Source of the DNA: an uncultured Dehalococcoidia bacterium
Lineage (GTDB): Bacteria > Chloroflexota > Dehalococcoidia > Lucifugimonadales > UBA3495
Direction: 5' to 3'
NCBI GenBank assembly: GCA_951812625.1
Contig: CATOSP010000002.1
Location: 1,404,880 to 1,468,879, forward strand
Length of the DNA: 64,000 nt
The notes beneath the pieces are model-generated. The model saw only the letters and a program-made list of their open reading frames with translations. It was not told the DNA's origin and did no database searches. Below are positions 26,598 to 35,658 of this stretch, piece by piece (the first letter of the stretch is position 1; each line of letters starts with the position of its first letter). The translations under genes were made by a program, and so were the position numbers.

Positions 26598-27242
26598 TTA
26601 GGCCTCCCGGCGAGAGGCGCGAGGTATGACCAGCCAACCCTCTTCCTCGTTGCCGAGGCGGTCCGTCTCATCTTGTTGTTGCAGCAGTCCGGTATAGGCG
26701 TTTAGTACAGCGTCGCACCGGTCGCGGTCCAAGTCCTTCAGGTGGGAGTCCAATCCGTGGACCAGGCGGTTGAGCCGCTCCCTCATAAACGGCAAGCTGC
26801 AGGGGCTGCTCTTGGGTGGGGCATCCCCACCGAAAAGGACGACTTTGCTGGCGTGGGGGTATACCTCTATCACTTCGTGCCCGTCGCTGCGGAGTTCCCC
26901 AGCTACTTTGATCCCCCTGTATATCAAAGTTCGGATTATTGACCGCTTGTTCGTGAAGAAGCAACTGATCTTCATGCGCGCCAGTTCCAATTCGGCGTGG
27001 CGTCCCTTGATTCGAGGCTCGGCGCCATCACAGCGGCAGGAGGTCTCCAGGCAGCAAAGGCCGCTTGGAAGGCTTAACGGGGAACCGATAGCGATGATGT
27101 CAGGCCGGGCCTTCGCTGCGATACCAATGATCTCCTGATCGTAGCTTAGGGGTGTAAGGGAGGACAGCCGTCCTTCGGAATCAAGCGCGGCTATTGAACT
27201 AGAGCGTTTGGGAGTGGATCTAAGGTCTACGCCGAAAATCAT
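26598..27242 (-). CDS. DUF429 (RNase H-like fold) protein
   Basis: A 214-residue protein of the DUF429 family. It opens MIFGVDLRSTPKR, then DIIAIGSPLSLPSGLCCLE with a cysteine cluster CRC at ~75, CFFTNKRSIIRTLIYRG, VIEVYPHASKVVLFG and a final LNAYTGLL. The family is predicted to have an RNase H-like nuclease fold. No biochemical function is established to my knowledge. It is convergent with the slipin gene (9-base gap) and 71 bases downstream of the MeaB-type gene on the same strand, so the two may be co-transcribed. Confidence 0.75.
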   Translation of the reverse strand: MIFGVDLRSTPKRSSSIAALDSEGRLSSLTPLSYDQEIIGIAAKARPDIIAIGSPLSLPSGLCCLETSCRCDGAEPRIKGRHAELELARMKISCFFTNKRSIIRTLIYRGIKVAGELRSDGHEVIEVYPHASKVVLFGGDAPPKSSPCSLPFMRERLNRLVHGLDSHLKDLDRDRCDAVLNAYTGLLQQQDETDRLGNEEEGWLVIPRASRREA

Positions 27243-27313
27243 GCCATCTCTCCGCGTATTGAGTGGAATGAACAGGAGAACCGGACGCTGTGGCCAGGAT
27301 TTGCAGGCTTGGT

Positions 27314-28318
27314 CTAGGTGCCGGTAAATGGCGTAGACCCGGCCCGCGAGAACGGCAATTCAGACGAGGCCAGGAAATCAAGGGCACATGAATACGGTTC
27401 CGCCTTTTTGCCGGCAACCTGTTCCAAGATGGCGATAAGGCCCGGGTCCGCTTCCAAAGATGCGTTCAGTCGCCGGACCAACTCTTCGCTGATCGTCTCG
27501 ATGAACTCGCTGCGCCGCCGTTCGGTCCGCCGTCTGTCCAACTCGCCGGAACTTATGAGGTAGTCACGATGTTCCTGCACTTTGGCCCAAAGGTCATCTA
27601 TACCGCCCCCCGTTCGAGCCTGGGTCAGGAGCACCGGGGGAACCCAGTCCGTAGGCGTGGGGCCGGTGTGGAGCATCGCTGTGATGTATGCGGCCATCTG
27701 GTTGGCGCCGTCGCGGTCCGACTTGTTGACGACGTAGATGTCGGCGATTTCCATGATCCCCGCTTTCAGTGCCTGGATGCCGTCGCCGGACTCGGGGTTG
27801 AGAGCTACCAGCACCGTATCTGCAACACCCATAATCCCCAATTCCGTCTGTCCTACGCCCACCGTTTCTATCAATACGACGTCGGCGCCGGAGGCATCCA
27901 ACAGCCGGGCCATGCCCTTGATGATCCGAGGCAAGCCGCCCATCTGGCCCCTGGTGGCCAGACTGCGAATGAACACCCCCGGGTCCAGGTAGTGGCGCTG
28001 CATCCTGATCCGGTCGCCGAGAAGGGCGCCTCCTGAGTAAGGACTCGTAGGGTCGACTCCCAGCACACACACCGTCTTGTCCTTCTGCCGGATGACTTCT
28101 GTAAGCCGGTCGGCGATGGTGCTTTTGCCAGTGCCAGGGGGGCCAGTTATCCCGAGAGTGTAGCCGGTCCCGGTATGACCATCCACGGCCCTCAGCACCT
28201 CGGCGGCGATGGGGTCCCCACTCTCCAGCTGAGTCAGGACACGGGCCAGTGCCCGACGGTCTCCCGCCAGGACCCTTTGGGATGCTTCGCGTATGCCTGA
28301 GAGATTATCTGGTGTCAC
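27314..28318 (-). CDS. meaB: MeaB/ArgK-type G3E GTPase, methylmalonyl-CoA mutase chaperone
   Basis: A 334-residue P-loop GTPase. Walker A is GPPGTGKS (59-66), followed by VDPTSPYSGGALLGDRIRMQ, RSLATRGQMGGL, VVLIETVGVGQTE (Walker B/switch) and VVNKSDRDGA for guanine recognition. MeaB protects and reloads B12-dependent acyl-CoA mutases, so a mutase gene is expected elsewhere. This agrees with the cobalamin operon in this window. The GTG start is used because a good promoter lies about 30 bases upstream and no ATG fits. Confidence 0.88.
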   Translation of the reverse strand: MTPDNLSGIREASQRVLAGDRRALARVLTQLESGDPIAAEVLRAVDGHTGTGYTLGITGPPGTGKSTIADRLTEVIRQKDKTVCVLGVDPTSPYSGGALLGDRIRMQRHYLDPGVFIRSLATRGQMGGLPRIIKGMARLLDASGADVVLIETVGVGQTELGIMGVADTVLVALNPESGDGIQALKAGIMEIADIYVVNKSDRDGANQMAAYITAMLHTGPTPTDWVPPVLLTQARTGGGIDDLWAKVQEHRDYLISSGELDRRRTERRRSEFIETISEELVRRLNASLEADPGLIAILEQVAGKKAEPYSCALDFLASSELPFSRAGSTPFTGT

Positions 28319-28354
28319 TGTAGAAGGCGCCTGCTTCCCCGATGGTCGAAAACG

Positions 28355-28383
28355 AATCTAGCACCCAAAATGAGGCCGGTCAA
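28355..28383 (-). promoter_or_regulatory. Sigma70-type promoter of meaB
   Basis: On the minus strand TTGACC (28383-28378), a 17-base spacer and TAGATT (28360-28355). It is about 37 bases from the GTG start. Confidence 0.65.
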
Positions 28384-28594
28384 GGCGAAAATTGATAGTT
28401 GATAAGTGGCAAAAGACGTTTATAACTCGGAAGTGGGACATGATTCCGAAATCCGCATAAGCCCCACGATGGTTACTCTTCGTCAGGGACAGGCTAGGGA
28501 GGATGCCGGTTCTCGACTCGGTGTTCAGGTCAAAATTCGACGAAAATCGCAACTCGCCCCGAGGGGCTTCTACACCCACTGCAATGAAAGACAA

Positions 28595-28623
28595 ACGGAG
28601 ACCTTCCTACGGGAGGTCTCCGT
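28595..28623 (-). terminator. Intrinsic terminator after the cysS-glycosyltransferase gene
   Basis: The minus strand reads ACGGAGACCTCC, a short loop, then GGTCTCCGT, followed by a T-rich TTTGTCTTTC tail. It begins about 29 bases after the stop codon. Confidence 0.7.
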
Positions 28624-28651
28624 GATGCGCAACGTAACGGCGATGAGGGAA

Positions 28652-30853
28652 TCAGTGGTGGAAGAAAGAGCTACCTACGCCCCGGCCACCCGCGGTGATA
28701 AGCAAGTCGGGGCGGTTGCCCCATCTCCGGAGGAAACGGCCGAAGTTCTTGCGGCTGAGTTCGTCCCGCTGGTTCTCATCCAGTTCGGTCCAAAGGCGAT
28801 GCTCGTGGCGCACCAGAGGGAGACTGGCGTCGGCAACGACACGATAGCCCTTGTCCTTGAACTGGAAGCAGTAGTCGATATCGAGGTTCCTATAGAAGCG
28901 GAAGCACTCACGCATCAACCCGACTTCGCTCACCCTCTCCCTGCGGAAAGCCATGCAATAGGCCTGCATCGCATCCGCGTCACCCTCGTCCACTTCTTCG
29001 TGGAAATGCTGGAGATCGTCGGTGGTGAGGCCGAATGGGCCGAATATCCCCACCGTGTCGTCGGCGAGACGCTCGTGGATGGTGTCCAGGATTTCCCCTA
29101 CCACCTCGGCGGAGCCGTCGAGGATGATGATGTTCTTGCCCAAGCTCTGCTTGATGCCGATGTTCTTGCCAGCCGCGTCGCCGACGTTATGATCACAGTG
29201 GATGACCCGGACGGAGTCGTGGGCGGCCTTGAATTCTTCAAGCCACTCGGCGGTCCCGTCGGTGGAGCCATTGTCAATAACTATGATCTCGTTGTTGTGC
29301 CCGCCTGGGTAGCGCAGCATACTGGTAACGCAACGCTGCACGTCCAGCGGGTGGCTGTAGGCGTTGAGGATGTAGGTGAAGTCGTACTCGGAAGGGCGGT
29401 CCAAGAAGGACTCCACTTCCCGGGAGGATGAGACGGCCGCCCACAGTTCCCCCTGTCTCTCAAGGTTTGTCTTGGGACGGATTCGGGACGCCGAGGCTGT
29501 ATCCTCGAGCATAAAGCCTTCGGAGAGGACGTTTGCCCTCAGCACATCGGCGTTCTGATAGTCTGCCTGTTGCCGCAGCGAGGTTCGCTCCCCGACTACC
29601 GTACCAACAATATCCGGCAAATCGTAGGTCGCGGGGACCTGGTCCAGGTCAAGACCGAAAATCTTGTCAAACTCAAGAAGCAGTGCCAACTTGTCCCCTG
29701 ATGGAAGCTCTGAGCGGGCCATGTCCCAGGTCAAGGCCAACGCGCCTGGGATGTCGAGGTCGTTTTCGACCCTGTCCCAGAACTGTTGACGCCATTTCGC
29801 CACTTCGTCCAGAGGCCCGGATTCGCCTGCCTGGTTTTTCCATACCCATACACGGTTGCGCAGGTTGGTCAGGGCTCTTTCGGCGGCGCGAAGGGAGTTG
29901 AAGGTGAAGTTCATCCGGTGCCGGTATCTGACAGTCATGCACAGATACCGGAAGGACAGAGGGTCGAATCCTCGGGAGATCAGTTCCTCAATGAGGAACA
30001 CATTGCCCGACGACTTGGCCATCTTTGCGCCGTCGGCAAGCAGGTGCTGGGCGTGGACCCAGTAGTTGACGTGGCGCTTGCCGAAGGTAGCCTCGCTCTG
30101 CGCTATCTCGTCCTCGTGGTGAGGGAAAATATTGTCCACGCCGCCGGTATGGATATCGAACTCCTCTCCAAGGTACTTGCGGGCCATCGCTGAGCATTCG
30201 ATGTGCCAGCCGGGGAAGCCGTCCCCCCAAGGACTGTCCCACTTGTAGTCGCGGCCCGCCTCAGCGGCCTTCCACAGTGTGAAGTCTCGTGGGTCACGCT
30301 TGAGGGGGTCGGCCTCGGCGCGGACGCCTTCGAGCAGGTCTGCCCCGGTGTTGCGGGAGAGTTTGCCGTAGTCGGTAAAGCGGGCAACATCGAAGTATAT
30401 GTTGCCGCCTTGCTCATAGGCGAACTCATTGCCCATAAGTGTCTCGACCATTGAGACCATCTCCGGGATGTGCTCAGTGGCCCAGGGGTAGACGTGGGCA
30501 GGAAGGATGTTCAGGCGAGCCTCGTCGCGGTGAAACAGGCTAGCGTAATACTGGGTGATGTCTTCTACCGTCCGGCCCTCGGCCAGTGCCGCCATTATTA
30601 CCTTATCGCCGCCGGCTTCCACCAACTCCTGGCGCATGTGGCCCACGTCGGTGATGTTCTTGATATGGTAGACCTCATAGCCGTAGACCTGAATGACCCG
30701 GCGTATCCAGTCGGCCATCATGTAGGTGCGCAAGTTCCCTATGTGAGCGTCGCGGTACACGGTCGGACCGCAAGTGTACATCGTGACGGTATCCGGCTTG
30801 ATGGGCCTGATCTCTTCGATCCTCTTCGTTAATGTGTTGTAGATGCTGAGCAA
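28652..30853 (-). CDS. cysS: Cysteinyl-tRNA synthetase fused to a GT2-like glycosyltransferase domain
   Basis: 733 residues in one frame. Residues 1 to ~470 are a class I Cys[21 protein letters not shown] (HIGH-type), [35 protein letters not shown] (zinc-site region), KMAKSSGN (KMSKS-type) and a helical anticodon-domain stretch with NLRNRVWVW. From ~488 a GT-A fold follows: [59 protein letters not shown] at the DxD position, and [20 protein letters not shown]. CysRS proteins are normally ~460-500 residues, so about 245 residues are extra. The TTG start has AAAGGGGG six bases upstream. Charging tRNA-Cys is firm; the role of the GT domain is unknown. Confidence 0.85.
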   Translation of the reverse strand: MLSIYNTLTKRIEEIRPIKPDTVTMYTCGPTVYRDAHIGNLRTYMMADWIRRVIQVYGYEVYHIKNITDVGHMRQELVEAGGDKVIMAALAEGRTVEDITQYYASLFHRDEARLNILPAHVYPWATEHIPEMVSMVETLMGNEFAYEQGGNIYFDVARFTDYGKLSRNTGADLLEGVRAEADPLKRDPRDFTLWKAAEAGRDYKWDSPWGDGFPGWHIECSAMARKYLGEEFDIHTGGVDNIFPHHEDEIAQSEATFGKRHVNYWVHAQHLLADGAKMAKSSGNVFLIEELISRGFDPLSFRYLCMTVRYRHRMNFTFNSLRAAERALTNLRNRVWVWKNQAGESGPLDEVAKWRQQFWDRVENDLDIPGALALTWDMARSELPSGDKLALLLEFDKIFGLDLDQVPATYDLPDIVGTVVGERTSLRQQADYQNADVLRANVLSEGFMLEDTASASRIRPKTNLERQGELWAAVSSSREVESFLDRPSEYDFTYILNAYSHPLDVQRCVTSMLRYPGGHNNEIIVIDNGSTDGTAEWLEEFKAAHDSVRVIHCDHNVGDAAGKNIGIKQSLGKNIIILDGSAEVVGEILDTIHERLADDTVGIFGPFGLTTDDLQHFHEEVDEGDADAMQAYCMAFRRERVSEVGLMRECFRFYRNLDIDYCFQFKDKGYRVVADASLPLVRHEHRLWTELDENQRDELSRKNFGRFLRRWGNRPDLLITAGGRGVGSSFFHH

Positions 30854-30915
30854 ACCAGGCCCCCTTTGCGCCTCAGGTTTGACGGCAGTTTAGCACGTTA
30901 CGAGGCTATTTTGCA

Positions 30916-32043
30916 TTATGCCGCACCCGTTGCTCTGAACCGTTCCGGGCCGAAACCGCCGATGGGGAGACAAGACTCACCCCGGCACATCAGGTCAGCC
31001 ACAGCCTTTCCCATTCCGGGACTGAGCAGGACTCCCTTCTTACCTGCTCCAGTGGCCAGGTAAACGTTCTCCCAGCCTGGTTGCTTACCGATGATCGGCA
31101 GCCAGTCCGGTGTCACAGGTCGCAGGCAAGCGGTGTGGAGGGAGATGCGACCCTTCGCCAGATCCGGGACCAGCCTGACCGCGCCTTCCAGAAGAGAGTA
31201 TTTCGCCGATTGGCTGAGGGTCCTATCGAATCCCTTCCATTCCTCGGTTGCGCCACACCAGACCAGCCCGTTCGGCTTAGCGTAGATGGAACCGCCTCCT
31301 CCTGAAATGTCATGTCGGACGGTCTCTGCCGGAAGTTCCATGCGCAGCATCTCGCCCTTCAGCGGGTCCACCGGGATGTACGCTCCCAGCCAGGGCTCGG
31401 CCAGACGTGACCACGGCCCCATTGCTAACAAGACCTGTCCGCAGTGTATTGTGCTGTTGTCCAGCCTTACGCCGGTCACCCGACCACCGGATGCGTTCAG
31501 GCCGATAATTTCGGCGGAGCGGACTGTTACGCCCCGTTTTTTCGCCGCCTCGACCAAAGCCCGCGTGTACCGGTAGCTGTCCAGGGCAGCGTTTCCACTC
31601 GTGTAGAGTCCGCGAATCGTGCTCGTCGTGGCGAGCGGTTCCAGGGAAAAGACCTCCTCAGGATCCAGCCAGCGGGCCTCGAAGCCGTCAACAGCGGAGA
31701 AAATGTCCAAGGTCTCTTCCAATTCGTGCAGGTCCGACTCTTGGAACGCCAGCCTGATGGAAGACACGATCCTGCCGCCATAGTCGATGCCGGTGTCCTC
31801 GCGTAACTCGTCCCAAAGCTTTAGGTGCAGGCGGTAGGACTCCCAGGCCAACGGCCCCAGCTTGCCGGGGATCTCCGTACCCTGCAGGGGATTCAGCCCA
31901 CCGGCGGAGAAACCGGAAGCCTGGCTGGCGATGCCCTCCCGCTCGACAATAGTGGATTTCACTCCAGCCAGGGCCAGATAATAAGCTGTGGCGCAGCCTG
32001 CCGCGCCGCCTCCGACTATAACCACATCGCTGCTCTCTACCAT
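30916..32043 (-). CDS. FAD-dependent oxidoreductase, glycine/D-amino-acid oxidase (DAO) family
   Basis: A 375-residue flavoprotein. The Rossmann dinucleotide motif is VVIVGGGAAGCATAYYLALAG (GxGxxG), followed by VERE and SQASGFSAGGLNPLQG. The DAO fold appears as a VLLAMGPWSRLAEPWLG strand, PVDPLKGEMLRM and a C-terminal LRPVTPDWLPIIGKQPGWENVYLATGAGKKGVLLSPGMGKAVAD. Members oxidise secondary or primary amines; ThiO-like glycine oxidases look like this. With only TenA in the window as a thiamine gene, ThiO is possible but unproven. The ATG has AGGAGG upstream. The gene runs in the same direction as cysS. Confidence 0.8.
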   Translation of the reverse strand: MVESSDVVIVGGGAAGCATAYYLALAGVKSTIVEREGIASQASGFSAGGLNPLQGTEIPGKLGPLAWESYRLHLKLWDELREDTGIDYGGRIVSSIRLAFQESDLHELEETLDIFSAVDGFEARWLDPEEVFSLEPLATTSTIRGLYTSGNAALDSYRYTRALVEAAKKRGVTVRSAEIIGLNASGGRVTGVRLDNSTIHCGQVLLAMGPWSRLAEPWLGAYIPVDPLKGEMLRMELPAETVRHDISGGGGSIYAKPNGLVWCGATEEWKGFDRTLSQSAKYSLLEGAVRLVPDLAKGRISLHTACLRPVTPDWLPIIGKQPGWENVYLATGAGKKGVLLSPGMGKAVADLMCRGESCLPIGGFGPERFRATGAA

Positions 32044-32183
32044 TGGCTGACCCTCCTAAAGGGATTTCCTTCATGCTGCTACGGGGTCGCCGGGATGGCA
32101 TGGAAGTTGGCAGGCGCCTGTGACCCGACGTGACAGCGTCCCCACACAGCGTTTAGAATTTGGCCAGTTTCGAGGGGGTAGCC

Positions 32184-32432
32184 ATGCCAATATACGAATA
32201 CTATTGTGCAGAGTGCGAGGCTGAGTTCGAGATGATACTGCCCGTCGCTCAGGCTGACGAACCGGCGACCTGCGAGAAGTGCGGGAGTGAAGCCCGCCGC
32301 CAACTGACCACGTTCTCTTTCAAGTCGGACACCTTCACCGCGCCACGACTCAAGCATTCTACCCGACGCCCGCTCCGGGGGCACAACCAGCCCGATCTGA
32401 CCGTGGCTCCGGAGGAAAATCCCAAGAACTAA
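32184..32432 (+). CDS. FmdB-type zinc ribbon protein
   Basis: An 82-residue protein with the FmdB/CxxC-CxxC regulatory-protein signature: MPIYEYYCAECEAEFE, then ATCEKCGSEARRQ. The four cysteines (C-x2-C ... C-x2-C) form a zinc ribbon. The tail is basic and unstructured. Members are small and often orphan; a regulatory or metal-binding role has been proposed but not shown. GAGGGGG precedes the ATG at 32184, so the 8-codon upstream extension is dropped. Confidence 0.82.
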   Translation: MPIYEYYCAECEAEFEMILPVAQADEPATCEKCGSEARRQLTTFSFKSDTFTAPRLKHSTRRPLRGHNQPDLTVAPEENPKN

Positions 32433-32471
32433 TCCAAGCTGAAGCCTGGTAGATGCCGTGGCTTCGGGGGC

Positions 32472-32831
32472 CTAGCGAGTTGTGGGTCTTCCCGGTGGAG
32501 GTTCTTCGCCTCCCCTAGCCTCGTTGCAGGGGATGCAGGTACACAGCGAGCGCAGCCAGCGGTAAGTGTAGATTCCGGTGTGGTGGGTGTCGCTCCAGAG
32601 GAATTGGAGGGCGTAGTTACCCACCTGCATCTGGTCCAGAGCTCTCACGTCTGCGGGCACCGAGTCCGGATCCAGGCGTGGCCTGCCGCTCATCTCATCG
32701 ACACAACTGGCGCAGGGGCAACGGAGCCGCAGATAACGGTGCGGGTAGGGACTACGGTGTCCGTCGTTCCACGTCACTACTATGGCTTGTTCTCCAAGGG
32801 ACACCTCGTTGGGCAGGACTGGCTGTTCCAT
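32472..32831 (-). CDS. DUF971 (GBBH-like N-terminal domain) protein
   Basis: A 119-residue protein with the DUF971 pattern. VVTWNDGHRSPYPHRYLRLRCPCASC is followed by EMSGRPRLDP, then VGNYALQFLWSDTHHTGIYTYRWLRSLC. This domain is found alone in bacteria and as the N-terminal zinc-binding domain of gamma-butyrobetaine hydroxylase. Cys and His residues (CPCASC, HH, CTC, C) are consistent with metal binding. The stand-alone function is not known, though some members are linked with Fe-S assembly proteins. It is convergent with the FmdB-like gene. Confidence 0.78.
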   Translation of the reverse strand: MEQPVLPNEVSLGEQAIVVTWNDGHRSPYPHRYLRLRCPCASCVDEMSGRPRLDPDSVPADVRALDQMQVGNYALQFLWSDTHHTGIYTYRWLRSLCTCIPCNEARGGEEPPPGRPTTR

Positions 32832-32897
32832 CGCGCCTTTCGTCGTATCTTGCTTTACTTTGGCCAGCCCGCCAGCCTATGCCTGGCGGACAGGGGT

Positions 32898-34595
32898 TCA
32901 GGAACGGGCCCGGGGGGCCTGTACGTCGGCGAGCCTGGCCGGTCTCGGCATTTCATCCGGGTCGGTGGGAATCTCAATGATACTGGGGCCGTCGGCCTGT
33001 AGGGCTGCTTGGAAGGCGTCGCCTATGTCCTCGGGACGCTCCACGTAGAAACCGTAACCGCCGAAGAGCCTTGCGTATTCGTCGTAGCGCGGGTTGTTGG
33101 TGTCTGCCCCCACATAGCGTTCGTTGAAGGCGTAACGCTGGTACGCTTTCTCTGAACCCCAGCAGTTATTGTTCATAATCACTGAAACTACCCTCAGCCC
33201 ATAGCGCACCGCGGTCTCGAACTCCTGGGCGTTGAACAGGAAACCTCCGTCACCGTTGAAGTTGACCACCGGGCGGTTGGGCGCGGCGAACTTCGCGCCA
33301 AGGGACGCCGGGAAGCTGAACCCCAGTCCGCCCAGGTCCAGGGATGTCATCAGGCTACGGGGTTCATAGTAGTAAAGCCGGTCTTGCCCGAAGTTGGGAG
33401 CCAAGCCCGCGTCCAAGGCAATTATCGCATCCCTGGGCATGACGCGGCGAAGTTCGGCGTAGACCCGCTGCGGCTTGATGGGAAGGGAGTCAAGCCGTCC
33501 CTCGTCGTCAAGGCGTTCCTTGCGTCGGGCGTACCAGTCCGAGATTTCGCCGGTCCACTGAGCGTTGGGACGTGGTTCCGCCTCCTGAACCTGCTGCAAC
33601 AACTCCTGCATGACCGACTTGGCGTCCCCTTCGATGCCGACGGCCACCGGGTAGTTGCGGCCAAGCTCCTCGGGGTCGATTTCGATCTGCACGATGCGGG
33701 CGTCGGCGGGGATGAACCGGTGGTCATAGAAGGTGGTTGACTGGCCCAGCCTCGTGCCTACTGCCAGGATAACGTCTGCCTGACGAATGGCTTCGGCTCC
33801 CTCCTCGGAGCCTAGCCTCCCAAGATGACCAAGGAACCTAGGGTGGTCGTTGGGCACGGAATCTGCCCTGCCATAGGAGGTGACAATGGCCGCACCCAGT
33901 ACATCAGCCATTCGTCCTACTTCATCACCGGCATTGCTCCATTGTACTCCGCCGCCGGCAAGAATCACGGGCCGTTCCGCACCGAGGAGCAGGTTTGCGC
34001 CTTTCTGGATGAGGTTGCGGTCCCCCGGGTTGCGAGTCTGGCCGGAGCGATAATTGTCGGGTGGCAGGAGGTCTAGCTCTATTTCCGCTCCGGGCAACAG
34101 GTCGCGGGGAATGTCCAGCAGGACTGGCCCCATCTTTCCTGAGGTGGCGACGCGGAAGGCGTGGCGCATGGCATCGGGCAGGCGCTCTATCTTGTTGATG
34201 GGGAAAGCGGCCTTGGTGATTGGGCGGAACAGGGCAACCTGGTCGAACTCCTGAGTGGAGCCGCGGTATTGGTGCTCCCGTGATGCTGAGGGAGCCAGGA
34301 CGACCACGGGTGAGTGGGCAACGTAGGCAGATCCTATACCGTAGGTCAGGTTGAGGACCCCAGGGCCGTTGGTGGCCAGGCACACGCTGGGCGCGCCGGA
34401 GATGCGGCTGAATCCGTCGGCCATAAGCGCTGCCCCTTGCTCGTGGCGGACGCCGACAAAGCTGATGTCGTCTCGGTCATATAGCGGGTCGAGGATGTCC
34501 AGAAAGGACGAACCGACGATCCCGAAGATGTGGGAGACTCCCTCCTGCCTGAGCAGTTCTATGACCGCATCACCAGCCTTGAGTTTCTCTGCCAC
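32898..34595 (-). CDS. Thiamine-diphosphate enzyme, acetolactate synthase/benzoylformate decarboxylase-like
   Basis: A 565-residue three-domain ThDP enzyme. The PYR domain has HIFGIVGSSFLDIL and the activating glutamate in VRHEQGAALMADGFSR. The central domain has PVILAGGGVQWS and ADVILAVGTRLGQ. The PP domain has the Mg/ThDP motif FNGDGGFLFNAQEFETA ending in NNNCWG. The superfamily includes acetolactate synthase, oxalyl-CoA and benzoylformate decarboxylases and sulfoacetaldehyde acetyltransferase. No small regulatory ilvN subunit is adjacent, so a biosynthetic IlvB role is less likely. The GTG at 34595 is chosen because GGAGGT lies six bases upstream. The ATG at 34658 would add 21 unlikely residues. 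Confidence 0.82.
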   Translation of the reverse strand: MAEKLKAGDAVIELLRQEGVSHIFGIVGSSFLDILDPLYDRDDISFVGVRHEQGAALMADGFSRISGAPSVCLATNGPGVLNLTYGIGSAYVAHSPVVVLAPSASREHQYRGSTQEFDQVALFRPITKAAFPINKIERLPDAMRHAFRVATSGKMGPVLLDIPRDLLPGAEIELDLLPPDNYRSGQTRNPGDRNLIQKGANLLLGAERPVILAGGGVQWSNAGDEVGRMADVLGAAIVTSYGRADSVPNDHPRFLGHLGRLGSEEGAEAIRQADVILAVGTRLGQSTTFYDHRFIPADARIVQIEIDPEELGRNYPVAVGIEGDAKSVMQELLQQVQEAEPRPNAQWTGEISDWYARRKERLDDEGRLDSLPIKPQRVYAELRRVMPRDAIIALDAGLAPNFGQDRLYYYEPRSLMTSLDLGGLGFSFPASLGAKFAAPNRPVVNFNGDGGFLFNAQEFETAVRYGLRVVSVIMNNNCWGSEKAYQRYAFNERYVGADTNNPRYDEYARLFGGYGFYVERPEDIGDAFQAALQADGPSIIEIPTDPDEMPRPARLADVQAPRARS

Positions 34596-34725
34596 GAATA
34601 CACCTCCAGCGCCGATGCCGGGACTCACCAGTCCGATCTCTAATCCGCCTTCCGGCAACCCCTGCGCAGTTTACCACAACGGCTGGCTCAAGATGGGCAC
34701 GGAAGTCCCCTGAGGATTGCTCCAA

Positions 34726-34754
34726 TTGACTACCCCCAGCCCACACCATACAAT
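34726..34754 (+). promoter_or_regulatory. Sigma70-type promoter ahead of the second crotonase gene
   Basis: TTGACT (34726-34731), a 17-base spacer and TACAAT (34749-34754). The expected leader is about 90 bases to the ATG at 34850. Confidence 0.65.
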
Positions 34755-34849
34755 TCAGACGCATTCTGAAGGCAGGCGGCCCGTTTTTCGATTCGCCCAT
34801 GAGATGAATGCCCACTGCGTATCATTGCGCGACATACTGAGGAGGTCCA

Positions 34850-35629
34850 ATGGCTTACGAGCATATTCTTCTGGAGAAAGAGTCCGGAGTGGCGATTATT
34901 ACATTGAATCGCCCAGAGGTTCTGAACGCTATGAACCGGAAGCTGAGCACGGAACTGCATGAAGCCGTGATGGCGATGAATGGTGATGACGAAGTCGGCT
35001 GCATCGTCATCACCGGTACGGGGGAGAGGGCCTTCTCCGCCGGCGGAGACATCCACGAGCAACGGGAGACTGCGCTGATGTCGGAGGAGGAGCAGGCTAC
35101 ACTCAGCAGGGGCCGGGAAGGCTGGTCGTATGACATCTCCGCGTCGCCCAAGCCGGTTATCGGCATGATGAACGGGCTGGCCTACGGCGGCGCAGCGGTG
35201 CTGTCGTCGTCCCTGGACTTCCGCATCGGGTGCGAAAACACCAAGTTTCGGTTCCTGGCCGCGGCTTACGGGAGGATAAACTGCTCTTGGACTCTGCCCA
35301 ACCAGGTAGGCTGGCCGATGGCGAAGGAGTTGCTGTTCACAGGTAGGGTTGTTGAGGCGGAGGAAGCCTACCGCATTGGCCTGCTCAACCACCTGGTTCC
35401 CAAGGAGCAGCTTCGAGAGAAGACGATGGAGATTGCCACCACCATCGCAGGCAACCGCCACGAATCAGTCCAAGGGTTCAAGCGCCTGTTGCTCGAGGGC
35501 AGGAACAAAGACCTGCGGGAGCAATACGAAAACGAGCGCTACTTCAATCGCGAGGTAGTACAGGGCTACGGCGTGGAGCAGGCGTTTCCGGAGTTCATCG
35601 CCCGGAGGGGGCGGCCCGTACAGGAGTAA
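34850..35629 (+). CDS. Enoyl-CoA hydratase/isomerase (crotonase) family protein
   Basis: A 259-residue crotonase with ITLNRPEVLNAMN, CIVITGTGERAFSAGGDIHE (oxyanion loop) and KPVIGMMNGLAYGGAAVLSSSLDFRI, plus C-terminal VVEAEEAYRIGLLNHLVP. The two glutamates of classical enoyl-CoA hydratase fall in GGAAVLSSS and FLAAAYGRINC, and neither is glutamate. The reaction is therefore probably not simple hydration. It differs from the crotonase at 14104. GGAGG lies five bases before the ATG, and the gene is monocistronic with its own promoter. It is convergent with hisB. Confidence 0.8.
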   Translation: MAYEHILLEKESGVAIITLNRPEVLNAMNRKLSTELHEAVMAMNGDDEVGCIVITGTGERAFSAGGDIHEQRETALMSEEEQATLSRGREGWSYDISASPKPVIGMMNGLAYGGAAVLSSSLDFRIGCENTKFRFLAAAYGRINCSWTLPNQVGWPMAKELLFTGRVVEAEEAYRIGLLNHLVPKEQLREKTMEIATTIAGNRHESVQGFKRLLLEGRNKDLREQYENERYFNREVVQGYGVEQAFPEFIARRGRPVQE

Positions 35630-35658
35630 GGGGACACGCACCTGATCCTTCAAAGGCG

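Larger units (their letters stand above)
28319..28651. other. 333-bp spacer with promoter and terminator only
   Basis: Between meaB (leaving) and the 3' end of the cysS fusion gene, both on the minus strand. It holds the meaB promoter (28355-28383) and a terminator hairpin (28595-28623). No tRNA or reading frame worth keeping was seen. Confidence 0.6.

Noticed and set aside
28406-29431. 341-codon plus-strand frame at the end of the cysS fusion
   Set aside because: Antisense to the glycosyltransferase domain, whose motifs are clear on the minus strand.
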